Positions 1 through 6,491 of a DNA stretch of 11,231 bases are shown piece after piece (position 1 is the first letter of the stretch; each line of letters begins with the position of its first letter). The DNA is taken from positions 14,484 through 25,714 of the forward strand of contig DZCR01000033.1 of NCBI GenBank assembly GCA_022736495.1, in the 5' to 3' direction. Source of the DNA: Desulfobacca acetoxidans. Lineage in GTDB: Bacteria > Desulfobacterota > Desulfobaccia > Desulfobaccales > 0-14-0-80-60-11. Under the pieces are notes generated by a model, which was not told the DNA's origin, ran no database searches, and worked only from the letters and a program-made list of their open reading frames with translations. The translations under genes and the position numbers were made by a program.

Positions 1-483
1 AATGAATCAGGCATATGGGATAGGATGCCGACAATTTTTGCTTTGATCAGATTGCAAGGCGGTAGCTCCGTGTTGGCGATGGTCTTTCAGACTATAATGG
101 CGGTCGCTATCATTATATTATTATTCTTGGTTTGGCATTGCGAATATCCTTTGCCAGTACGTGGGTCAGTTTTAGTTTTAGGGATATTTCTCTGCAGCCC
201 TTACGCCTTCGAATATGATTTAACCCTACTTTTACTCCCCCTGGCGTGGTTCGCTGTGGAAAATTTTCAGAACAATTGGCTGACTGGAAACGGGGTTTTA
301 TTTGCTGTCCTCTGGTATAGCCCCTTTCTGGACAAAATGATGATAAGGACTGTCAATGTACACATAGAACCACTGATAATTGTTATTTTTATGTTTGCTA
401 TAATTAAATCGGCAGTTCAGTTCGGTGTTAAACCCGGAAGTAATGGTTTAAAATCTGAAAATAATCTTATTCTTAATGATTAA
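1..483 (+). CDS. C-terminal part of a GT87/DUF2029-type membrane glycosyltransferase (5' end outside window)
   Basis: The frame is open from the first base, so the ATG at 25 is probably internal and the gene begins upstream; 160 codons are inside the window. Hydrophobic stretches lie at about residues 24-45, 54-65, 73-85 and 121-135, so this is a polytopic inner-membrane protein. The opening segment (W6, then M9-P10 before a short amphipathic helix) and the later 'SPYAFEYDLTLL' stretch resemble the C-terminal half of GT87/DUF2029 proteins. That family uses polyprenyl-phosphate sugars to build cell-surface glycans. The family call rests on these remembered conserved segments; catalytic residues would be upstream and are not visible. 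The tail after about residue 140 is polar and Asn-rich. Codon use is AT-rich (a hand-counted 60-base sample at 361-420 has 18 G/C), unlike nadB next door. It may instead belong to another polytopic GT-C family. Confidence 0.6.
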   Translation, partial: NESGIWDRMPTIFALIRLQGGSSVLAMVFQTIMAVAIIILLFLVWHCEYPLPVRGSVLVLGIFLCSPYAFEYDLTLLLLPLAWFAVENFQNNWLTGNGVLFAVLWYSPFLDKMMIRTVNVHIEPLIIVIFMFAIIKSAVQFGVKPGSNGLKSENNLILND

Positions 484-547
484 AAATTAATTCAAAAATT
501 ACAGAAATTTCAAAACCCATAAGTTTTTGAGTCAGCAATTTTTCACT

Positions 548-553
548 AGAGGA
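548..553 (+). promoter_or_regulatory. Shine-Dalgarno sequence that sets the nadB start
   Basis: AGAGGA lies 6 bases before the TTG at 560. The other in-frame TTG, at 527, has only AT-rich sequence before it. The 560 start also puts the FAD-binding beta strand near residue 7, as is usual in NadB. Seen in sequence; the choice of start is inferred. Confidence 0.6.
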
Positions 554-559
554 ACGATT

Positions 560-2179
560 TTGGAACACACTTCGGATATTCTGGTAATTGGCTCAGGTCT
601 TGCAGGATTAGGGTATGCCCTGAAGGTGGCGGATTTCGCCCGGGTCAACCTGATCACCAAGAAGGGGTTGACCGAAACCTCCACCAGCAAGGCCCAGGGA
701 GGCATTGCCGCAGTGTTGGGACCCGATGACCGGTTTGAATATCACATTCAGGACACCCTCACCGTGGGCGAGGGCCTGTCCCACCCGGACATCGTCGAAC
801 TGGTGGTCCGCCAGGGGCCGGAGCGCATCCGGGAACTGATCGATATGGGGGCCCATTTCGATGTCGGCAAGGACAACGGCTATGATTTAGGCCGGGAAGG
901 CGGCCATTCCCACCGCCGGGTGATTCACGCCCAGGACATGACCGGGGCAGAAATTGAGCGCATCCTGTCGGAGAAGGCTCTGGCCCACCCCAATATCCGG
1001 GTATTTGAACATCGCATGGGGGTGGACCTCATCACCCGCCAGCGCCTGGTGCGCCGGGGCGCGGTGGTGGCCAACGCCGAGGAATCCTGCCTGGGGGCCT
1101 ATGTTCTGAACACCATGACCGGAGAAGTTGACACGTTTATGGCCGCCATCACCCTGTTGGCCACCGGCGGGGTGGGCAAGGTCTATCTCTACACTAGCAA
1201 TCCGGACATCGCCACCGGAGATGGCATCTCCATGGCCTATCGGGCCGGGGCCTGGATCGGCAACATGGAATTCGTGCAGTTCCACCCCACCTGCCTCTAT
1301 CATCCCGCGGCCAAGAATTTCCTGATCTCCGAGGCGCTCCGGGGCGAAGGCGCCATCCTCATCGACCGGGCCGGCCAGGCCTTTATGGAGAAGTACCATC
1401 CCTTGAAAGACCTGGCCCCCCGGGACACGGTGGCCCGGGCCATCGACCTGGAAATGAAAAAAACCGGCGCGGACTGCGTCTACCTGGATATCAGCCACAA
1501 ACCGGCGGATTTCGTCAAGAGCCGCTTTCCCAACATCTATCATGAATGCCAGAAATTCGGCATCGATATCACTACAGAGCCCATCCCGGTGGTGCCCGCG
1601 GCCCATTACATGTGCGGTGGCGTGAAGACGGACGCCTGGGGCCGCACGACGATTTCCAACCTTTTTGCCGTGGGAGAAGTGTCCATGACCGGCCTCCACG
1701 GCGCCAACCGCCTGGCCAGCAACTCGCTGCTGGAGGCTTTGGTCTTTTCGCACCAGGCGGCCCAGGTGGCTAAAGAGACGCTGCCCGTTCTTCTGGCCAA
1801 ACCTGCGGCGCCGGCGCCGGAATGGAACCCCTTTGGGGCCACGGACAGCGAAGAGGCCGTGGTGGTGTCCCATAACTGGGACGAAATCCGCCGTTTTATG
1901 TGGAACTACGTGGGCATTGTCCGCACCGACCGGCGGCTGCTGAGGGCGCAACACCGGATCGACCTGATCAAGCAGGAGATTGATGAGTACTACTGGAACT
2001 TTATCATTACCAGCGACCTGTTGGAATTGCGCAATATCGCCACGGTGGCCGACCTCATCATCCGCATGGCTCTGTGGCGTAAAGAGAGCCGGGGACTCCA
2101 CTACAACCTGGATTACCCCCAAATGGACGATGAAAAATTTCATAAGGATACGGTGATTTCCTCTGAAGGCTGGCATTAA
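560..2179 (+). CDS. nadB: L-aspartate oxidase
   Basis: FAD enzyme that oxidises L-aspartate to iminoaspartate, which quinolinate synthase (NadA) then condenses with dihydroxyacetone phosphate in de novo NAD synthesis; in anaerobes fumarate is the likely electron acceptor. Cytoplasmic. From the TTG at 560 the protein is 539 residues, the usual size. Visible motifs are the N-terminal dinucleotide-binding GSGLAG (11-16), the 'STSKAQGGIAA' segment (42-52), 'EFVQFHPT' (about 237-244), 'APRD' with the family's catalytic arginine (about R288), the 'PAAHYMCGG' segment (347-355) and the C-terminal FAD-contacting 'HGANRLASNSLLE' (380-392). A longer form from the TTG at 527 (550 residues) is possible but lacks a ribosome site. 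NadA is not in the window. The fumarate reductase/succinate dehydrogenase flavoprotein subunit is related, but the overall pattern and length favour NadB. The end overlaps or abuts the following response regulator, suggesting co-transcription. Confidence 0.95.
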   Translation: MEHTSDILVIGSGLAGLGYALKVADFARVNLITKKGLTETSTSKAQGGIAAVLGPDDRFEYHIQDTLTVGEGLSHPDIVELVVRQGPERIRELIDMGAHFDVGKDNGYDLGREGGHSHRRVIHAQDMTGAEIERILSEKALAHPNIRVFEHRMGVDLITRQRLVRRGAVVANAEESCLGAYVLNTMTGEVDTFMAAITLLATGGVGKVYLYTSNPDIATGDGISMAYRAGAWIGNMEFVQFHPTCLYHPAAKNFLISEALRGEGAILIDRAGQAFMEKYHPLKDLAPRDTVARAIDLEMKKTGADCVYLDISHKPADFVKSRFPNIYHECQKFGIDITTEPIPVVPAAHYMCGGVKTDAWGRTTISNLFAVGEVSMTGLHGANRLASNSLLEALVFSHQAAQVAKETLPVLLAKPAAPAPEWNPFGATDSEEAVVVSHNWDEIRRFMWNYVGIVRTDRRLLRAQHRIDLIKQEIDEYYWNFIITSDLLELRNIATVADLIIRMALWRKESRGLHYNLDYPQMDDEKFHKDTVISSEGWH

Positions 2180-2201
2180 TGGGGAGGATAAGATCCTCCT
2201 G

Positions 2202-3569
2202 GTGGATGATGACCTGCGACTGTTGACCACTCTGCAGGAGTGTCTCAACGGGCAAGGCTACGCTGTGACTGCGGCGACGGACGGCCAGCAGGCCATGGAA
2301 GCCTTGAAGAACCAGGAGTTCGCCCTGGCCCTCCTGGACCTGATGCTCCCCGGCGCTTCCGGCCTGGATCTGCTCTCCCACATCAAGGCCCGCAACCCGG
2401 ATACGGAAGTTATCCTCATTACCGGCCATGCCGGCCTGGACAGCGCGGTCAAGGCCCTACGCCTGGGGGCCTATGACTACCTGATCAAATCAAACCTGCG
2501 CCTGGCCGAGTTCCAGACCCTGGTGGCCCGGGCCCTGGAACGTCGCCGTCTGGCCCGGGAAAACCGGGACTTGGTGGTAAACCTCTCTCAAGCCCAGGAA
2601 GAACTGGCCCAGAGAAGGGCCCGGGAACTGGCCCAAGTGCGGCAAATCGGCGAAACCCTGGTGGGACCCCTTACCTGGGATCAACTCAGTCAGGGGCTGG
2701 TCAATCTCATCTGGGACAGCTTCTCCGTCCAACTCCTGGGTCTGGCTATTTGCGGCCCGATCCCCGAGCTTCCCCTGGAATACTTTCGACGCCAGCCGGA
2801 CGTTTCGGATGCCGGCTATCAAATCTTTCAGGCTCTGGTGAAAGATCAAGGCGCCGCCAACCCGGCGCCCTGGCCGACCGGGACGCCTGCCCCGGAAATG
2901 CTGTGGCTCAAGGTGGCGGTTGAGGATGTCACTCTGGTGGCAGGCGTGGGACGACAGGAACCGTTCACTCAGGAAGAGGCCGAGCTCTTTCGCATCTTCA
3001 TCCTGCAGGGAGAGGCTGGCATCAAGAATTTGGCGCTCTTTGAGCGGGTGAAAAGCATGGCCATCCGGGATGCTCTGACCGGCCTGCACAATTACCGGTA
3101 TTTCAAGGAAACGCTCCTCTATGAGGTGGAAAGAAGCCGCCGCTATAATACCGCTCTCTCCCTGCTGTTTCTGGACATCGATAATTTCAAGCACATCAAC
3201 GACACCCTGGGCCATCTGCACGGGGATGCCATTCTCCGGAAAGTGAGCGGAATTCTGAAAGACGGCATCCGACTGGCCGATCTGCTCTGCCGCTATGGCG
3301 GCGACGAATTTGTCCTGCTCATGAGCCAGACGCCCCTGGAGCAGGCGATGTTATTGGCGGAGAGATTGCGGCGCCTCATTGCCCAGTCCGCCCTGCACGA
3401 AGGGGGGCGAGGCTTTGGGGTGACCGTGAGCATCGGGGTGGCGAGTCTTCAGCCAGGAATGAGTATGGAGGATTTGATTAAAGCTGCGGATGGCGCCCTT
3501 TACCGGGCCAAGGAAGCTGGAAAAAATCTGAGCTGCGGGCCTGGGGCCAGCGGATTTTTACAAAACTGA
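2202..3569 (+). CDS. Response regulator with GGDEF output (diguanylate cyclase); start uncertain, possible frameshift
   Basis: Predicted to make cyclic-di-GMP from two GTP under control of an N-terminal receiver domain. Counting from the GTG at 2202 (455 residues), the receiver spans about 1-115 with the acidic cluster DDD (2-4), phospho-acceptor D46, T74 and K96. A Glu/Arg-rich coiled-coil helix follows at about 115-150, then a region of about 130 residues that I cannot assign (a degenerate sensor domain such as GAF is possible), then the cyclase at about 285-445. The cyclase has the metal-binding LDIDNFK, an intact GGDEF (366-370) and an inhibitory RxxD I-site (R357/D360) five residues before it, so it should be active and product-inhibited. 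The receiver's first beta strand (KILLV) is encoded at 2190-2204, before and including the GTG, so the true start must lie upstream. In frame there is only ATT (2175) or CTG (2163) before a stop at 2154. The ATG at 2179 is out of frame by one base. No partner kinase is nearby. Confidence 0.88.
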   Translation: MDDDLRLLTTLQECLNGQGYAVTAATDGQQAMEALKNQEFALALLDLMLPGASGLDLLSHIKARNPDTEVILITGHAGLDSAVKALRLGAYDYLIKSNLRLAEFQTLVARALERRRLARENRDLVVNLSQAQEELAQRRARELAQVRQIGETLVGPLTWDQLSQGLVNLIWDSFSVQLLGLAICGPIPELPLEYFRRQPDVSDAGYQIFQALVKDQGAANPAPWPTGTPAPEMLWLKVAVEDVTLVAGVGRQEPFTQEEAELFRIFILQGEAGIKNLALFERVKSMAIRDALTGLHNYRYFKETLLYEVERSRRYNTALSLLFLDIDNFKHINDTLGHLHGDAILRKVSGILKDGIRLADLLCRYGGDEFVLLMSQTPLEQAMLLAERLRRLIAQSALHEGGRGFGVTVSIGVASLQPGMSMEDLIKAADGALYRAKEAGKNLSCGPGASGFLQN

Positions 3570-3741
3570 TATAGATCCCTACCCTCTCGACCCTTCATCT
3601 GATAACGCCTCGCCTTTGAGCCGGTCTTGAGAAGTCAGGCCAAAGGGTTCCCTTAAACTGGAAGGGCCTCACCATACAGGCAGGAGCTACCCAGAACAGG
3701 GAGGACAGATAGGCCCAGGTCCGCCCCTAACCGTCCCCCTC

Positions 3742-4344
3742 TTAAGGAATAGTGTCCAGAACCTCGTATCCCTGTTGTTTCAAGGTTTCCACGATGGGCT
3801 CCAGGTCGGCTTTTTCCAGACGGAAAAAGTAAGGGCGCTTTCCCCCCTGGGTGGGCCCCAGGGCCACGTTGATGACCTTGCCCCCTGCGGCCTTGATGAG
3901 CCGGGTGGCCGCGTCCAGGGCCTCGGGTTGGTTCTCGATGAGAAGATCCAGACGGGAAGAGCTCTTGAGCAGGCCCAGCATGGCGATAAAGGCGGCGATC
4001 AGGTCATGCATGGTGATGACTCCCACGAGCCGATCCCCCTCCACTACGGGCATGCCGCCGATTTTATGTTCGTGGATCAGGCGGGCGGCTTCTTCCACCT
4101 CGGTGTCGGGGGTGACGCTTAAGGGGGCCTGGACCATGACATCGCCCACCTTGATCTCTTCCAGCATGGAAGCCAGGAGGATTTCCCGCAGGTCCCGGGA
4201 GGTGATCCACCCCACCATCCGTTTTTTTTCCACCACCGGGAGGTGCCGGATTTGGTGTTTCTGCATCAGCTTTAAGGCCTGGGCCACCTGCCGGTTGGGA
4301 GAGATGGTGACAATCTTGGGGCTCATGATCTGATTGACCAGCAT
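3742..4344 (-). CDS. Tandem CBS domain protein with C-terminal ACT-like domain (AcuB-like)
   Basis: A 200-residue cytoplasmic protein. The first CBS motif spans about 1-58 (MSPKIVTI, then HLPVVE, then GWITSRDL). The second spans about 66-122 (VMVQAPLSVTPD, then GGMPVVEGDRLVGVIT, then HDL). The remaining residues (about 130-200) look like an ACT-type fold, with the ligand-loop-like 'KAAGGKVINVALG' stretch. CBS pairs usually bind adenine nucleotides and ACT domains bind small ligands, so a sensory or regulatory role is likely. This CBS-CBS-ACT order is that of Bacillus AcuB, linked to acetoin use, but no acetoin genes are here and the symbol is not justified. The start is firm: AAGGAGG (complement of 4351-4357) lies 6 bases before the ATG. 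It is convergent with the GGDEF gene across about 170 bases without a clear terminator. A strong terminator hairpin sits only about 45 bases upstream of its start codon, so its transcription is a puzzle. Confidence 0.88.
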   Translation of the reverse strand: MLVNQIMSPKIVTISPNRQVAQALKLMQKHQIRHLPVVEKKRMVGWITSRDLREILLASMLEEIKVGDVMVQAPLSVTPDTEVEEAARLIHEHKIGGMPVVEGDRLVGVITMHDLIAAFIAMLGLLKSSSRLDLLIENQPEALDAATRLIKAAGGKVINVALGPTQGGKRPYFFRLEKADLEPIVETLKQQGYEVLDTIP

Positions 4345-4378
4345 GGTGAACCTCCTTGGGTCTGCCTCCGGCCACCGT

Positions 4379-4415
4379 AAAACAAAAAGGCGGGAATTTC
4401 AACGAAATTCCCGCC
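4379..4415 (-). terminator. Intrinsic terminator after the AMMECR1-DUF2333 operon
   Basis: A perfect 12-base-pair stem (4389-4400 with 4404-4415; arm GGCGGGAATTTC) has a 3-base loop. On the minus strand it is followed directly by TTTTTGTTTT (complement of 4379-4388). It lies about 40 bases past the DUF2333 stop codon, as expected for the end of that operon. It also lies just upstream of the CBS gene, on the same strand. A smaller G/C hairpin (4428-4433 with 4440-4445) precedes it on the minus strand. Confidence 0.9.
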
Positions 4416-4457
4416 AGCGTTAAGCCGTGGGGGTCAGGCCCCCCAGCCCTGTCGGAC

Positions 4458-5573
4458 CTAATTGGTAGCCAGTTGTTGCTGCAAGGTGGCGATGACGTGC
4501 TCGGCTTCGCCGATATAGGTGGACAGGTTGGCCCGGTGATTGGCCAGGATGCCGTCTTTGGCGCTGTTGGTCACGACCCAGGGACCCAGATGCGAAGCGG
4601 CATGCAGGGACTCGATGGCGTCCTCCAGCAGCTTGTGGGAGTTTTTCTTCTGGAGCTCCTGGTGAAATTCCTTGGTGACGGCCTCCAGCATCTCCGCCAT
4701 GGCCAGGGCGATTCCCTGGGAGTAATAGAAGTAGTCATCCACTATGAACCAGGAGACGGTCTGGCCGTCGGCTTCCGAATCTTTGATGAGGTTGTGGTAG
4801 CTGCTGCCCAACAGGTCTTTGTAGTTGCTCAACAGGGCGATCAGGTAATCCACCCGGGTATAGAACCGGGCCCGTCCCACCTTTAAGTTTTGGATATACT
4901 TGTCCAGGTCTTGCATAGCTTCCCGGTACTTGCCCGAAGCAGAGGGGAACCAGTATTTATCGGGGCTGACCATGAAGAAATTCATGGCCTCGTTGACCCG
5001 AGGATTATAGGCCTCGGTGGTAGCAAAACGGGTCATGTGCTCGTTGAGCACCACCACGGTGCGCCGGGCCACTTCCAGAACCCCCAATTGGATGTTGTTG
5101 ACGTTATCCGTCAGACCAAACTTACCGAAGACGATGCTGTTGGGCCGCCAGCCGAACCAGGTCTTGCTGACTTGGTCGCCCATGATCTTGATCAACGCTT
5201 CAGTGAAGACTTCGCCCTTGACCGGCTCCCGGGCCGGCGGTATGACGCTGGGCGCCTCCTGCTGGGGGGCGGCTGGGGCTGCCGGTTCATGGAGGTCTTT
5301 AGAGGGCGCTGGGATCAGAGGCTTTAGCTCGGTGGCTTTGGGGGCCGCCGGCGTGGTTTCACCTTCAGGGGTCGCGGCCACAAGGGCTTTTGTTGGCTCT
5401 GGCGGGGCCGAACTCTCACGCCAGGCTCCCCAGATAAACAGCGACCCTAAAAACAGGATCACCACCAGCGAGACGATGAGGAAGCGGTGGGTCAGGATTA
5501 AGGCCAGTATCCCTTTGGGGGGCGGTACCGGCGCAAGGAACTGTTCCGGTTCGGGAGTGTCAGTGGGCGTCAT
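4458..5573 (-). CDS. DUF2333-family-like membrane-anchored protein
   Basis: 371 residues. A short cytoplasmic N-terminus rich in Pro and Glu (1-20) leads to one strong membrane helix (about 27-49). A Pro/Ala-rich flexible linker (about 53-118) follows, then an alpha-helical soluble domain (about 120-371) that should sit in the periplasm. The domain opens with a Trp-rich stretch (W139, then GWRPNS at 141-146, then LTDN at 154-157). It continues with 'NNIQLGVLEVARRT' and a 'YWFPSASGKY' segment (about 207-216), which I recognise from DUF2333 proteins of Proteobacteria. The function of that family is unknown. No catalytic motif is evident and the periplasmic part has no Cys, so a structural or binding role is plausible. 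It lies 14 bases downstream of the AMMECR1-like gene, so the two are almost certainly co-transcribed. AGGAG lies 11 bases before the ATG. The operon ends at the hairpin at 4389-4415. Confidence 0.75.
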   Translation of the reverse strand: MTPTDTPEPEQFLAPVPPPKGILALILTHRFLIVSLVVILFLGSLFIWGAWRESSAPPEPTKALVAATPEGETTPAAPKATELKPLIPAPSKDLHEPAAPAAPQQEAPSVIPPAREPVKGEVFTEALIKIMGDQVSKTWFGWRPNSIVFGKFGLTDNVNNIQLGVLEVARRTVVVLNEHMTRFATTEAYNPRVNEAMNFFMVSPDKYWFPSASGKYREAMQDLDKYIQNLKVGRARFYTRVDYLIALLSNYKDLLGSSYHNLIKDSEADGQTVSWFIVDDYFYYSQGIALAMAEMLEAVTKEFHQELQKKNSHKLLEDAIESLHAASHLGPWVVTNSAKDGILANHRANLSTYIGEAEHVIATLQQQLATN

Positions 5574-5587
5574 GGAGATTCGGGCTC

Positions 5588-6301
5588 CTACCGTGAACCT
5601 TCAGCCGGTTCTTGAGGGGGTTGATCTGCAAAGACCTCCGCGCTGAAAACGAAAATCTGGGTGTGGGGATCTTTCCAGGCATCCGGGAGCAAGCCTGCCT
5701 TGCAGCAAGTCTGCTCCAGAAAAGCCTGGCGGTCCCAATGATACTGGGTGGCCACCTGGGGCAGGAGCAGGCCCCGGTTGAGGCCCCTGACGATGTAGAG
5801 GCCGTGTTTGCCCACCTCAATTTCATCGGTACTCTTGATAAGCCGCATGGGACTCAACACAGAGATCTCGATCTCCAGATCATCCAGTTCACTGGCCTGC
5901 AAGGGGCGGAAGCGCGGGTCGTGAAAGGCGGCTGAGGCTGCCATTTCCCGGACCGTCTGGAGGAGAGGTTTGACGGCTTCAAGATAGCCGATGCAGCCCC
6001 GGAGTTGTCCATGGCGATGTAGGGACACGAAGGCGCCTCGCGCTTCGCTCAAAACCGGCGACTCGGTTTTTACCGGGGTGGACGCTTTCCCTTTGAAATG
6101 GGCTTCGATGCTGTCCCGAGCCACGTGCAGCAAGAGTTGCTTATCAGCAGTGCTCAGTTTCATGCCAGCTTGTCCCCCCCAACTCGGCGGCGTCCCAACC
6201 CCTGAGAGGGCCGCAACCATTAAGGTAACCCCTATGGCCCATAGGCGAAGCAGTTTCATGAGTGCTGGGCGCAAGCCATTAATTATCTTCAAGCTTGCCA
6301 T
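5588..6301 (-). CDS. AMMECR1-family protein (AmmeMemoRadiSam protein A type) with N-terminal hydrophobic segment
   Basis: 237 residues from the ATG at 6301. Residues about 47-225 form an AMMECR1 domain, with the signature LRGCIG (100-105, conserved Cys103), AFHDPRF (125-131), 'LEIEISVLSP' (142-151) and LLLPQVA (178-184). In prokaryotes this family often sits with Memo and a radical SAM protein (the AmmeMemoRadiSam set) and its chemistry is not settled; neither partner is in the window. Residues 15-36 (MKLLRLWAIGVTLMVAALSG) look like a signal peptide or membrane anchor, unusual for a family that is normally cytoplasmic. Start choice is open: ATG 6301 has AGAAGG touching it with no spacer, TTG 6292 has better spacing, ATG 6259 begins exactly at the signal-like segment, and ATG 6163 (M47) would give a classical soluble protein after a G-rich stretch. 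The C-terminal tail is Pro/Glu-rich. The partner gene DUF2333 is also membrane-anchored, which fits an envelope location. Confidence 0.85.
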   Translation of the reverse strand: MASLKIINGLRPALMKLLRLWAIGVTLMVAALSGVGTPPSWGGQAGMKLSTADKQLLLHVARDSIEAHFKGKASTPVKTESPVLSEARGAFVSLHRHGQLRGCIGYLEAVKPLLQTVREMAASAAFHDPRFRPLQASELDDLEIEISVLSPMRLIKSTDEIEVGKHGLYIVRGLNRGLLLPQVATQYHWDRQAFLEQTCCKAGLLPDAWKDPHTQIFVFSAEVFADQPPQEPAEGSR

Positions 6302-6312
6302 CCTTCTGACTC

Positions 6313-6344
6313 ATTATCTAAACAAGATTTTGGTCTCCTGTCAA
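6313..6344 (-). promoter_or_regulatory. Candidate sigma-70 promoter for the AMMECR1-DUF2333 operon
   Basis: On the minus strand a perfect TTGACA (-35, complement of 6339-6344) is followed by TAGATA (6315-6320) at 18 bases or GATAAT (6313-6318) at 20 bases. Transcription would start near 6305-6308, leaving almost no leader before the ATG at 6301. That favours a start codon further in (6292 or 6259). The -10 match is imperfect, so confidence is moderate. Confidence 0.45.
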
Positions 6345-6388
6345 TGCCAAAGGGCCGAAAGGGGGTTTTGCCCCTGGCGTCCTTGGCA
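6345..6388. repeat. Nested imperfect inverted repeat between the divergent promoters
   Basis: The outer arms are TGCCAA (6345-6350) and TTGGCA (6383-6388). Moving inwards, GG/CC (6352-6353, 6381-6382), GCC/GGC (6354-6356, 6376-6378) and AGGGG/CCCCT (6360-6364, 6371-6375) also pair, around a 6-base centre. Small bulges are a6351, gaa (6357-6359) and gt (6379-6380). It abuts the leftward -35 and overlaps the -24 element of the rightward promoter. It could be a protein-binding site, a hairpin, or a dispersed palindromic element. Confidence 0.5.
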
Positions 6389-6400
6389 TTCCCCTTGCAT
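6383..6400 (+). promoter_or_regulatory. Sigma-54 (-24/-12) promoter for the tetrapyrrole/cytochrome operon
   Basis: TTGGCATTCCCCTTGCAT matches the sigma-54 consensus YTGGCACG-N4-TTGCW except at the two bases after TGGCA. The invariant GG (6385-6386) and GC (6397-6398) have exactly the required 10-base gap. Transcription would begin near 6410, about 80 bases before the first gene at 6492. Such promoters need an AAA+ activator, and no activator gene is in the window. A weak sigma-70-like pair (TTGCAT 6395-6400, TACATT 6418-6423, spacing 17) overlaps it. Confidence 0.55.
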
Positions 6401-6491
6401 ACCGGCGGCAGGCTTGGTACATTTTAAGATGCAGAACTGGCATGATTAGCGTTGATCTCACCTCCCTAAAAAAGAGCACCCATCTCCAACC

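Noticed and set aside
484..547. AT-rich gap before nadB as a promoter
   Set aside because: Several A/T-rich hexamers occur but no pair has both a good -35 and -10 at 16-18 bases spacing, so no promoter is called.
887..2248. Long (453-codon) open frame on the minus strand opposite nadB
   Set aside because: It is a mirror of the GC-rich third-position bias of nadB. Its translation has low-complexity His/Gly/Arg composition and no recognisable domain.
2490..3221. Minus-strand open frame opposite the GGDEF gene
   Set aside because: A shadow frame; the plus-strand frame contains clear receiver and GGDEF motifs.
3570..3741. Possible terminator between the convergent GGDEF and CBS genes
   Set aside because: Only a weak 5-bp stem (CCCTT 3650-3654 with AAGGG 3662-3666) and no T-tract on either strand. 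I see nothing else in this gap.
3851..4333. Plus-strand open frame opposite the CBS gene
   Set aside because: The translation is Ser/Arg/Met-rich without a domain, and the minus-strand CBS gene has a strong ribosome site and clear motifs.
5017..5646. Plus-strand open frame opposite the DUF2333-like gene
   Set aside because: Antisense shadow with no recognisable motif; the minus-strand frame has a coherent membrane anchor, linker and domain.
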